Made by a program: the position numbers and the translations under genes. This document shows positions 57,645 through 64,000 of a stretch of 64,000 nucleotides of DNA, piece by piece; the first letter of the stretch is position 1, and each line of letters starts with the position of its first letter. Source of the stretch: Nonomuraea muscovyensis (GTDB lineage: Bacteria; Actinomycetota; Actinomycetes; Streptosporangiales; Streptosporangiaceae); NCBI RefSeq assembly GCF_014207745.1, contig NZ_JACHJB010000002.1, positions 1,302,001 through 1,366,000 on the forward strand, written 5' to 3'. The notes under the pieces are model-generated. The model searched no databases. It saw nothing but the letters and a program-made list of their open reading frames with translations, and was not told where the DNA came from.

Positions 57645-58763
57645 ATGTGGAGTAAGCGCATGGGTCTGGTAGGCGCCACCATCATGGCCGCCTGTCTGGC
57701 CACCCCCCTCGCCCCCGCCGCGGCCGACCCCGCCCCCCAGGCCACGGCGCCGCCCGGCATGATCGACGCACTCGAGCGCGACCTCGGCATCTCCGAGCAG
57801 CAGGCCGTCCAGCGGCTGGCCAACGAGCAGCGCGCCGCGGTCGCGGAGTCGCGGCTCAGCACCGCTCTCGGTTCCTCCTACGGCGGCGCGTGGCTGAACG
57901 AGGACGCCTCCAAGCTGATGGTCGCCACCACCGACGCGGCGGCCACCCCCGGCATCGAGGCGCAGGGCGCCTCGCCGGTCGTCGTCTCCCGCTCGCTGGA
58001 CCAGCTGAACGCGATCAAGGGTCAGGTCGACCGGGTCGCCGAGCGGGCCAAGACCGGGGCGACGCTGTGGTACGTCGACGTGGCCTCCAACAGCGTCGTC
58101 ATCAACGCCCCCACCCAGGAGGCCGGTGACGCCCTGGCGGCGGCGGCCGGCGTCGACCGCGACCTCGTCCGCGTGCAGGTGAGCGCCGAGAAGCCCGAGC
58201 CGTTCATCAACATCATCGGCGGCAGCGCCTACTACATCGGCTCCAGCCGGTGCAGCGTCGGCTTCTCGGTGACGCGCGGCAGCACCCCCGGCTTCGTCAC
58301 CGCCGGGCACTGCGGCAGGGCCGGCTCCCGGACGACCAACCCGACGGGCACCTTCCAGGGTTCGTCGTTCCCGGGCAACGACTACGCCTGGGTCGCCGCT
58401 CCCGGCAACACCCCCACGCCGTACGTGCGCGGCTCCGGCGGCGCGCTGGTGACCGTGCGCGGCTCCCAGCAGGCCTCCGTGGGCGCCTCGATCTGCCGTT
58501 CGGGCTCGACCACCGGCTGGCGCTGCGGCCTCATCCAGCAGCACAACGCCACCGTGACCTACCCGCAGGGCAGCGTCTACGGCCTGACCCGCACCAGCGC
58601 CTGCGCCCAGCCGGGTGACTCCGGCGGCTCGTTCATCTCGGGCAGCCAGGCTCAGGGTGTGACCTCCGGCGGCTCCGGCAACTGCAGCATCGGCGGTACG
58701 ACCTACCACCAGCCGGTCAACGAGATCCTGGGCGTCTACGGGCTGACCCTCACCACCGGCTGA
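57645..58763 (+). CDS. Secreted serine protease of the streptogrisin/alpha-lytic type (S1E)
   Basis: A 372-residue prepro-enzyme. Signal peptide GLVGATIMAACLATPLAPAAA, a pro-region of about 150 residues (DALERDLGISEQQAVQRLANEQ; LVRVQVSAEKPEPF) that folds the protease, then the mature domain from about residue 190 (IIGGSAYYIGSSRCSVGFSV). Catalytic triad: TAGHCG, NDYAWV, PGDSGGSF. AAAGGAG lies upstream of the ATG. Confidence 0.96.
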   Translation: MWSKRMGLVGATIMAACLATPLAPAAADPAPQATAPPGMIDALERDLGISEQQAVQRLANEQRAAVAESRLSTALGSSYGGAWLNEDASKLMVATTDAAATPGIEAQGASPVVVSRSLDQLNAIKGQVDRVAERAKTGATLWYVDVASNSVVINAPTQEAGDALAAAAGVDRDLVRVQVSAEKPEPFINIIGGSAYYIGSSRCSVGFSVTRGSTPGFVTAGHCGRAGSRTTNPTGTFQGSSFPGNDYAWVAAPGNTPTPYVRGSGGALVTVRGSQQASVGASICRSGSTTGWRCGLIQQHNATVTYPQGSVYGLTRTSACAQPGDSGGSFISGSQAQGVTSGGSGNCSIGGTTYHQPVNEILGVYGLTLTTG

Positions 58764-58787
58764 CCCGGGCCGTCAGGCCTTCCCTCC

Positions 58788-58819
58788 GCAGCGTGCCCGG
58801 CCGGCGCCGGGCACGCTGC
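58788..58819 (+). terminator. Intrinsic terminator of the protease gene
   Basis: Perfect 13-bp stem GCAGCGTGCCCGG/CCGGGCACGCTGC, loop CCGGCG, followed by CCCCTTTG. 25 bp after the stop and also downstream of the convergent TetR gene. Confidence 0.85.
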
Positions 58820-58846
58820 CCCTTTGTGCGCCGCCGCCGCGCGGCG

Positions 58847-59776
58847 TCATTCCCGGCTCTCCCCTCCCGGGCCGGACCTGCGCCGCCGGTAGGCGCGCTG
58901 GCGGCAGGCAGGTGAGCAGTAGGCGCGGGGCCGCCCCGACGGGGGCCGGTCCACGGGAGCGCCACACCCCAAACACGCCCCTGTTTCGTCACGCTTTTCG
59001 TAACGCCGCTGGATGAGCAGCTCGACGCCGTCCAGCAGCCGCGCCAGGCCGAACTCGAACGGGTCCTCCGGCCTGTCGTAACCCCCCGCCTGCCACAGGC
59101 CGGTGATCGTGGGGAACTCGTGCAGCCGGTCGAACAGCGCCTCGCGCGAGCCCCACCACTCCTCCTCGCTCACCCCGCTGCTGCGCTCCGTCCGGGCCGC
59201 CTCCACCAGCAGCGACGCCTCGGAGTCGACGAAGCGGGCGACGAGGCCGACCACGGCGACCACCTCGGCCGGGGCCAGCCCGGTGCCGGACACGGCGCCG
59301 AGCATGCGCTCGTAGTGGGCGACGCCGTTGGGGCCGGGCACGTGACGGGAGCCGCGCACCTCGGCCAGCCACGGGTGGCGCCTGCGCAGCTCCCACCCCT
59401 GACGCGCGCAGGCCTCCAGCCGCTCACGCCAGCCACCCTCCACCGGCTCCTCCACCGGCCCACCCGGCGTGACGGGCGGCGTGACGGGCGGCGTGACAGG
59501 CGGGCCGGCCGCCGGCTCGCCCAGGACCGCGTCGCGCATCAGGTCGACGAGCTGCTCCCGGCCGGGAACGTGCCGGTAGAGCGACATGGTGGTGAACCCG
59601 AGCCGGTCGGCCACCTTCCGCATGGACAGCCCGGCCAGCCCCTCGGCGTCGGCCAGCTCCACGGCGGCCCGGACGATCCGGTCCAGGCTCAGCCCCGCCC
59701 TCGGCTCCTCGCCCGCGCGCCGCCGCCACAGCAGCTCCACCGTGCGATCGGGATCGGCCGCCTCATCTCTCGCCAT
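58847..59776 (-). CDS. TetR-family regulator with C-terminal zinc-ribbon tail
   Basis: A 309-residue regulator. TetR HTH at residues 30-70 (IVRAAVELADAEGLAGLSMRKVADRLGFTTMSLYRHVPGREQLV), a TetR_C-like middle with an inserted repeat of PPVTPP units, and an unusual C-terminus: CLGCGAPVDRPPSGRPRAYCSPACRQRAYRRRR, four Cys as a zinc ribbon. Divergent from the beta-helix protein gene, which it probably represses. Confidence 0.9.
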   Translation of the reverse strand: MARDEAADPDRTVELLWRRRAGEEPRAGLSLDRIVRAAVELADAEGLAGLSMRKVADRLGFTTMSLYRHVPGREQLVDLMRDAVLGEPAAGPPVTPPVTPPVTPGGPVEEPVEGGWRERLEACARQGWELRRRHPWLAEVRGSRHVPGPNGVAHYERMLGAVSGTGLAPAEVVAVVGLVARFVDSEASLLVEAARTERSSGVSEEEWWGSREALFDRLHEFPTITGLWQAGGYDRPEDPFEFGLARLLDGVELLIQRRYEKRDETGACLGCGAPVDRPPSGRPRAYCSPACRQRAYRRRRSGPGGESRE

Positions 59777-59810
59777 GTTTATGATATATACCTTGTGTAC
59801 ACCATAAACA
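59776..59810. promoter_or_regulatory. Operator between the TetR and the beta-helix gene
   Basis: TGTTTATG (59776-59783) and CATAAACA (59803-59810) are 8-bp inverted arms, and the inner GTGTACAC (59795-59802) is a perfect 8-bp palindrome. AT-rich and placed to cover both divergent promoters. Confidence 0.6.
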
Positions 59811-59830
59811 CACAGAGAGACAGGACCCCC

Positions 59831-61573
59831 ATGCCCGAGTTGTTCGTCGCCCCCGACGGGGACGACTCCGCGTCCGGCACGCGGGAGCGGCCGTTCGCCA
59901 CCCTCGACCGCGCCCGCCGCGCCGCCCGCGACCTCACCGGCGAGATCGTCGTCCGGTTACGGGCGGGCACGCACCTGCTGGCCGCGCCCCTGGAGCTGAC
60001 CGAGGCCGACTCCGGCCGTGACGGCCACCGCGTCGTCTACGAGTCCTACGGGTACGGCACGGCCGAGCGGGAGGAGGTCGTGATCAGCGGCGGCCGGACG
60101 ATCTCCGGCTGGCGGGAACGGGACGGCGTGTGGTCGGCCGACGTCGGCGACCTCGACACCCGCCAGCTCCACGTGGACGGCCGCCGGGCCGAACGGGCCG
60201 GGATCGACGGCCTGCCCGGCGAGATCACCATGACCGGGACCGGCTACACGACCGACAGCACGGCGCCGCTGGACTGGCGGAGCCCGGCCGACGTCGAGTT
60301 CGTGCACCGGGGCGTCTACCCGTGGACCGAGGCCCGGTGCGGCGTCGCCTCGGTCTCCCGTGCCGGCGACGGCCGGACGGCGATCACCATGGTGCGGCCC
60401 GCGTTCGGCCGCGCCCTCGACCTCTACAACTCCACCTGGGAGGGCCAGACCTCACGGGGCCCCGGCCTGCCGACCCGCGTGGAGAACGACGCCGCGTTCC
60501 TCACCGAGCCGGGCACGTTCGTCCTCGACCGCTCGCGCCCCGGCCGCCACGTCCTGCGCTACCTGCCGCGGCCGGGCGAGCATCCGGACCGCACCCGCGT
60601 GGTGGCGCCCGTCCTGGAGACGCTGGTGCGCGTCAGCGGGGCCCACGACGTCACCTTCCGGGGGCTCACGTTCGCCGACGCCACCTGGCTGCGGCCGAGC
60701 GGCCCCGACGGGTTCCTGCACTACCACGGGAGCGGCTTCTACGTCGGCGGGCCGGTCAACACGGTCGCGTTCGGCGAGGGGGCGTCGGTGACCGTGCCGG
60801 ACGAGATGGTGACGATTCCCGCGTGCGTGACGTTCGAGGAGGTGTCAGACGTACGGGTCGAGGGGTGCCGCTTCACCCGGCTGGGCGCCACCGGGCTCGG
60901 CGTGTCCGGCGGCGCGGACGTCACGGTGCGCGGGTGTGACTTCGATACCCTGGCGGCCGGCGGCGTCGTCGTCACCGGGGGCCGCTCCGTCCTGATCGAG
61001 GACAACCTGGTGCGGCACACCGGCCTCGACTACCCGGGCTCCCCCGGCATCGCGCTGACCGGCACGGACCGGTGCACGGTGGCGCACAACCACGTCGCCG
61101 ACGTGCCCCACTGCGGCATCGTCGCCGGGCCCGGCCACGGCACCCGCATCCTGCACAACCTCGCCGCCGGCACGATGCGGGCGCTGGCGGACGGCGGAGG
61201 CGTCTACCTCGCGGGACCGCAGGGCGGCTCGCCCGACGACGGCGCCGTGGTCCGGGGCAACGTCATCAAGGACACGATCACGCCGTACAACTTCGCCCTC
61301 TACGCCGACTACGGCGCGTCCTGGGTGACGATCGAGGAGAACGTGGTGGTCCGCGCCGACAGCACGGCCATCCTCAACGTGTGGCCACCGCTGGAGAACG
61401 TCGTCTACCGGGGCAACTTCTGGGACGCCGACCCGCTCGGCGCCGACGCCCCGCCCGGCGGCGTCGTCTACGAGGACAACACCACGATCGCCGACGAGCC
61501 CGAACTGGCCGCCGCCACGGCGGCCATCCAGGACCGCGCCGGCCTCCTCACCCCTCGGGCGGGCACTGCCTGA
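59831..61573 (+). CDS. Right-handed beta-helix protein, GH141-like
   Basis: A 580-residue protein. N-terminal LFVAPDGDDSASGTRERPFATLDRARRAARDL and VISGGRTISGWRERDGVWSADV, RQLHVDGRRAERAG resemble GH141 glycosidases (fucosidase/xylanase); the later part is a parallel beta-helix (FTRLGATGLGVSGGADVTVRGCDFDTLAAGGVVV, NHVADVPHCGIVAGPGHGTRILHN). No signal peptide, so it would act in the cytoplasm. Substrate is probably a plant or bacterial oligosaccharide. Confidence 0.8.
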   Translation: MPELFVAPDGDDSASGTRERPFATLDRARRAARDLTGEIVVRLRAGTHLLAAPLELTEADSGRDGHRVVYESYGYGTAEREEVVISGGRTISGWRERDGVWSADVGDLDTRQLHVDGRRAERAGIDGLPGEITMTGTGYTTDSTAPLDWRSPADVEFVHRGVYPWTEARCGVASVSRAGDGRTAITMVRPAFGRALDLYNSTWEGQTSRGPGLPTRVENDAAFLTEPGTFVLDRSRPGRHVLRYLPRPGEHPDRTRVVAPVLETLVRVSGAHDVTFRGLTFADATWLRPSGPDGFLHYHGSGFYVGGPVNTVAFGEGASVTVPDEMVTIPACVTFEEVSDVRVEGCRFTRLGATGLGVSGGADVTVRGCDFDTLAAGGVVVTGGRSVLIEDNLVRHTGLDYPGSPGIALTGTDRCTVAHNHVADVPHCGIVAGPGHGTRILHNLAAGTMRALADGGGVYLAGPQGGSPDDGAVVRGNVIKDTITPYNFALYADYGASWVTIEENVVVRADSTAILNVWPPLENVVYRGNFWDADPLGADAPPGGVVYEDNTTIADEPELAAATAAIQDRAGLLTPRAGTA

Positions 61574-61659
61574 CCCCACGGCGGGTCAGCCCCCGGAAGG
61601 CTGGGCCGTGATCAGGGCGAGCTCCTCGTGGAGGGCGCGGCCGACGTCCTCCACGGGGA

Positions 61660-62421
61660 GTGCGGCTTCCAGTGCCCGTCTCCGCCGTCTGCCAGCGGGC
61701 CCTGGAGCAGGCGGTGCGCCGGATCACCGCCATCCGGCAGACCGCGCTGACCGACCTCGACCTCGACCAGGCCACCGGTTCCCTGGCGTACATGACGGCC
61801 CGCACCCGGGCCGTGCTCAAGCTGGCCGTGGAGCGCGCCCGCGCGGACGGCTCGCCCGCCGTCGGCACCGGTCACCTGCTCGGCGGCATGCTGGCGGAGG
61901 GCACCAACCTGGCGCTGCACGTGCTGCGCGCGATCGAGATCGAGCCCCGGGCGGTCGAGCGGCTCCTCGCCGGGCAGCCCGCCGCCGAGGGCGACGACCC
62001 GGCGGGCGACGACGGGCTGCGGCTCAGCTCCGCGGCGGCCGCCGCACTGGAGTTCGCCGTCACCGAGGCCACCTCACTCGGCCACAACTACATCGGCTGC
62101 GAGCACCTGCTGCTGGGGCTGGCCACCGAGCCCGACGGCATCGCCGGGCGGGTGCTGCGCCCGCTCGGGGCCAAGCCGCGGCCGGTCCGCCGGGCCGTGG
62201 TGGCGGCCCTGGCCGGCTACGTCCACCTGCGTGCCCAGACCCAGAACGGGGCGAACGCCGGCGATGGAGACACCGGCGGGGACACGGGCGGGACTGCCGG
62301 GGCCGCCCAGCCGCCCGCCGCGCCCGCGGCCCTGGTGGCGGCCCTGCGCACCGAGTTGCGGCCGCTCGCCGAGCGCATCGAGCGCCTCGAACGGCACGCG
62401 GGCCTGCCGGCCGAGGACTGA
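61660..62421 (+). CDS. Stand-alone Clp N-terminal domain protein
   Basis: A 253-residue protein with the double Clp-N repeat: RTRAVLKLAVERARADGSPAVGTGHLLGGMLAEG and SAAAAALEFAVTEATSLGHNYIGCEHLLLGLATEPDGIAGRVL. There is no AAA+ part, so it is not an unfoldase; it may bind ClpC substrates or adaptors. The tail ends in a coiled-coil-like LRTELRPLAERIERLERHAG. GTG start; the true start could be a few codons later. Confidence 0.85.
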   Translation: MRLPVPVSAVCQRALEQAVRRITAIRQTALTDLDLDQATGSLAYMTARTRAVLKLAVERARADGSPAVGTGHLLGGMLAEGTNLALHVLRAIEIEPRAVERLLAGQPAAEGDDPAGDDGLRLSSAAAAALEFAVTEATSLGHNYIGCEHLLLGLATEPDGIAGRVLRPLGAKPRPVRRAVVAALAGYVHLRAQTQNGANAGDGDTGGDTGGTAGAAQPPAAPAALVAALRTELRPLAERIERLERHAGLPAED

Positions 62422-62426
62422 CACCG

Positions 62427-62528
62427 GTGCGGAGGACCGTCACGGCCGCGCACGGCGGCAGCCGGTTCCTGGCGGCGGTCGTGTGTCACGTCCTGATGAT
62501 CGCCCTCCTGGCCGCGATCGTGGCGTGA
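62427..62528 (+). CDS. Possible tiny membrane protein
   Basis: A 33-residue frame from GTG 62427 with one membrane helix (FLAAVVCHVLMIALLAAIVA), 5 bp after the Clp-N gene. No ribosome site beyond the coupling distance. Tentative. Confidence 0.35.
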   Translation: MRRTVTAAHGGSRFLAAVVCHVLMIALLAAIVA

Positions 62529-62607
62529 CGGGCCGGGCACCGCGCGGAACCGTGCCGGCGGCCCGCTCGTTGTGCCAGGCGAACCGTGCGATGCCAGAGG
62601 AGGGCAC

Positions 62608-62808
62608 ATGGGCTGGCACTACAGCAAGTCGATCAAAGTGGGGCCGTTCCGGATCAACCTGTCGCGACACGGGGTGAGCCACAGCTTCGGCGGCCGCAGG
62701 CTGCACGTGACGACCACGCCCGACGGCCGGCGCCATCTGTCCCTGCGCCTGCCGGGCGGCTTCCATGTCGGCAAGTCGTTCGGCCGCAGACGATACCGCC
62801 ATTACTAA
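62608..62808 (+). CDS. DUF4236 family protein
   Basis: A 66-residue basic protein: MGWHYSKSIKVGPFRINLSRHGVSHSFGGRR is the DUF4236 signature. AGAGGAGGG lies before the ATG. Function unknown. Tandem paralogue at 62873. Confidence 0.85.
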   Translation: MGWHYSKSIKVGPFRINLSRHGVSHSFGGRRLHVTTTPDGRRHLSLRLPGGFHVGKSFGRRRYRHY

Positions 62809-62872
62809 ACCCGATATATCTCGGTTTTTCCGGGTAGCTGATCGTCGTTCCGCACTCATGGAGGAAGAAACG

Positions 62873-63061
62873 ATGGGCTGGAGCTACCGGAAGTCGATCA
62901 AGTTGGGGCCGTTCCGGCTGAACCTCTCCCGGGGCGGCGTCGGCCACAGCTGGGGCAATCGCCTCTTCAGGGTCACCCGCAACGCCGACGGCCGCCGCAC
63001 CCTGTCGGTCAACCTGCCGGGCGGGTTCCACTGGCGCAAGACCACGAGCGGCCGTTCCTGA
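62873..63061 (+). CDS. DUF4236 family protein (second copy)
   Basis: A 62-residue paralogue of the preceding gene (MGWSYRKSIKLGPFRLNLSRGGVGHSWG, LSVNLPGGFHW). GGAGGAAG lies before the ATG. The 64-bp gap between the copies contains the AT-rich piece CGATATATCTCGG, so the second may have its own promoter. Confidence 0.85.
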   Translation: MGWSYRKSIKLGPFRLNLSRGGVGHSWGNRLFRVTRNADGRRTLSVNLPGGFHWRKTTSGRS

Positions 63062-63072
63062 CCCGCTCCCCC

Positions 63073-63097
63073 GAGGGCCGCGGACACCGCGGCCCTC
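63073..63097 (+). terminator. Hairpin after the DUF4236 pair
   Basis: Perfect 11-bp stem GAGGGCCGCGG/CCGCGGCCCTC, loop ACA, followed by TCTCTC. It separates these genes from the metallo-beta-lactamase gene. Confidence 0.75.
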
Positions 63098-63115
63098 TCT
63101 CGGAACATGTGTATG

Positions 63116-63135
63116 ACACGACATCTATGTCGTGT
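63116..63135. promoter_or_regulatory. Operator-like palindrome before the metallo-beta-lactamase gene
   Basis: ACACGACAT-CT-ATGTCGTGT: perfect 9-bp arms, 12 bp before the ATG, followed by the AT-rich TAATATAA. The form is that of a TetR/ArsR-type operator; the regulator is probably beyond the window end. Confidence 0.7.
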
Positions 63136-63147
63136 AATATAAGCGCC

Positions 63148-64000
63148 ATGACGAACGCGAACCTCACAGCCGGCCCCATCCAGCGGGTGTCCATGGTCAG
63201 CACCGGGTCGGTGTCCATCCACCCCGAGCATGTCGCGGCGACGCGCAAGCCCCTCTACTGGTGGCTGTTCACCTCACGCCGGTGGACCGCGCCGCTGCCG
63301 ATCAACGTGTACGTGGTCGAGCACCGCGAGGGGCTGGTGCTGTTCGACACCGGCCAGGACCGGGCCTCGGTCACCGACCCCGGATACTTCCCCGGCGGGA
63401 TCACCGGAGTGATGTACGACCGGCTGGCCCGCTTCGAGATCGCCCCGGAGCAGACGCTCACCGCGCGGCTGGCCGCCATCGGCCACGACATCCGTGACGT
63501 GCGCATCGCTGTCCTCTCCCACCTGCACCAGGACCACATCGGCGGGCTGCGCGAGCTCGCCCACGCCGAGATCGTGGTCAGCGGGCGCGAATGGGACAGC
63601 CTCGCCGAACCCCTCCCCGAGCTGCGCGGCCTGCTCCGCTCGCACATCGACGTGCCCGGCCTGCGCTGGCGGCGCGTCGACCACGAGCCGCTGGCAGACC
63701 CCTCGATCGCGCCGTTCGCGTCGGGTCACGACCTGTTCGGCGACGGGAGCCTCGTGCTGCTGCCCACCCCCGGACACACCCCCGGCTCACTGTCCATGCT
63801 GGTGCGCGGCCCCGGGCGGGCGCCGCTGCTGATGGTCGGCGACGTCACGTACGACACCCGGCTGCTGGAGGCGGGGCACGTACCGGGCGTGGGTGACAAG
63901 GGGGAGCTGGCCGACACCACGCGGCTGATCAACGAGCTGCGCACGCGCCATCCCGGGCTGGCCGTCCTGGCCGCCCACGATCCTGGAGCCGCCTCCGCCC
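63148..64000 (+). CDS. Metallo-beta-lactamase-fold hydrolase (3' end outside window)
   Basis: At least 284 residues. The fold is clear: VEHREGLVLFDTGQD, zinc motif SHLHQDHIGG (HxHxDH), LPTPGHTPGSLSML and MVGDVTYD. This N-acyl homoserine lactonase-like subfamily (AHL lactonase/quorum quenching and related lactonases) starts with a segment like this one (PINVYVVEHREGLVLFDTG). Substrate is not certain. Probably controlled through the palindrome upstream. Confidence 0.92.
   Translation, partial: MTNANLTAGPIQRVSMVSTGSVSIHPEHVAATRKPLYWWLFTSRRWTAPLPINVYVVEHREGLVLFDTGQDRASVTDPGYFPGGITGVMYDRLARFEIAPEQTLTARLAAIGHDIRDVRIAVLSHLHQDHIGGLRELAHAEIVVSGREWDSLAEPLPELRGLLRSHIDVPGLRWRRVDHEPLADPSIAPFASGHDLFGDGSLVLLPTPGHTPGSLSMLVRGPGRAPLLMVGDVTYDTRLLEAGHVPGVGDKGELADTTRLINELRTRHPGLAVLAAHDPGAASA

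Noticed and set aside
61574..61659. Minus-strand tail EAALPVEDVGRALHEELALI as end of a gene
   Set aside because: It looks protein-like but upstream it runs into the antisense of the Clp-N gene with no start; at most a remnant.
1..64000. CRISPR arrays, rRNA genes, prophage or intact insertion sequences
   Set aside because: No regularly spaced repeats, rRNA-like stretches, integrases or intact transposases were found on reading both strands.

Overview
This is a very GC-rich, densely coded actinobacterial chromosome segment. The evidence is the codon use, the many GTG starts and GTGA/ATGA stop-start overlaps, several ECF sigma factors, STAS proteins, cytochromes P450 and DUF5994, DUF4236 and DUF418 proteins. 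It most resembles a Streptosporangiaceae-type filamentous actinomycete, but genus is inference from gene content. No insertion sequence, phage or CRISPR array is visible. Several genes are decayed or truncated: a ferredoxin reductase, a heme A synthase (ctaA) and a YbdK-type ligase.

The centre of interest is a selenium block at about 3.3-20.7 kb. It holds selD, selA, selB and a tRNA-Sec with a TCA anticodon, that is, the complete bacterial selenocysteine insertion kit. Next to it are two divergently transcribed, homologous operons (A on the minus strand, 13.8-16.7 kb; B on the plus strand, 17.2-20.7 kb). Each codes for a soluble protein of unknown function, a membrane-anchored MauD-like thioredoxin (CPxC), a Tat-exported small protein with eight cysteines and a W-x-W motif reminiscent of methylamine dehydrogenase light chain, a polytopic membrane protein whose frame is interrupted by one TGA, and a MauE-like membrane protein. 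The TGA is at the same place in both copies, with conserved protein sequence on both sides (GFSLSGSV-U-SLNSA) and a short hairpin just downstream. I read both as undescribed selenoproteins in a MauE/MauD-like exported redox system. A SigE-family sigma factor and a membrane beta-propeller partner follow operon A. selD is the last gene of a five-gene coupled operon that also codes for a sugar dehydrogenase-like secreted protein, an acyl-CoA dehydrogenase-like flavoprotein, a PhnD-like binding protein without signal peptide, and a TusA-like/diiron fusion.

Other regions. 0-3.3 kb: start of a sugar ABC transporter operon with its LacI regulator and operators, a lytic transglycosylase lipoprotein and a YchJ protein. 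20.9-25.2 kb: DUF5994, STAS, cold-shock protein, methyltransferase, proline iminopeptidase. 25.2-26.9 kb: an ECF42 sigma factor with its YCII partner and likely target promoter. 26.9-29.4 kb: P450, TetR, ferredoxin and a decayed reductase. 29.4-30.9 kb: decayed DNA. 30.9-33.6 kb: TetR-controlled multicopper oxidase operon. 34-40 kb: DUF418 protein, then ABC transporter plus two-component system behind a perfect 30-bp palindrome. 40-52 kb: EamA exporter and XRE-cupin regulator, GNAT, ECF41 sigma factor, a DDN-hemerythrin fusion, CapA-like protein, STAS proteins, Usp, serine hydrolase, ACT protein and PP2C-like protein. 52-64 kb: ankyrin protein, a CYP125/142-like P450, DUF418 protein, nucleotidyltransferase, secreted S1 protease, TetR with a zinc-ribbon tail beside a beta-helix (GH141-like) protein, a stand-alone Clp-N protein, two DUF4236 proteins and a metallo-beta-lactamase-fold protein cut by the window end.
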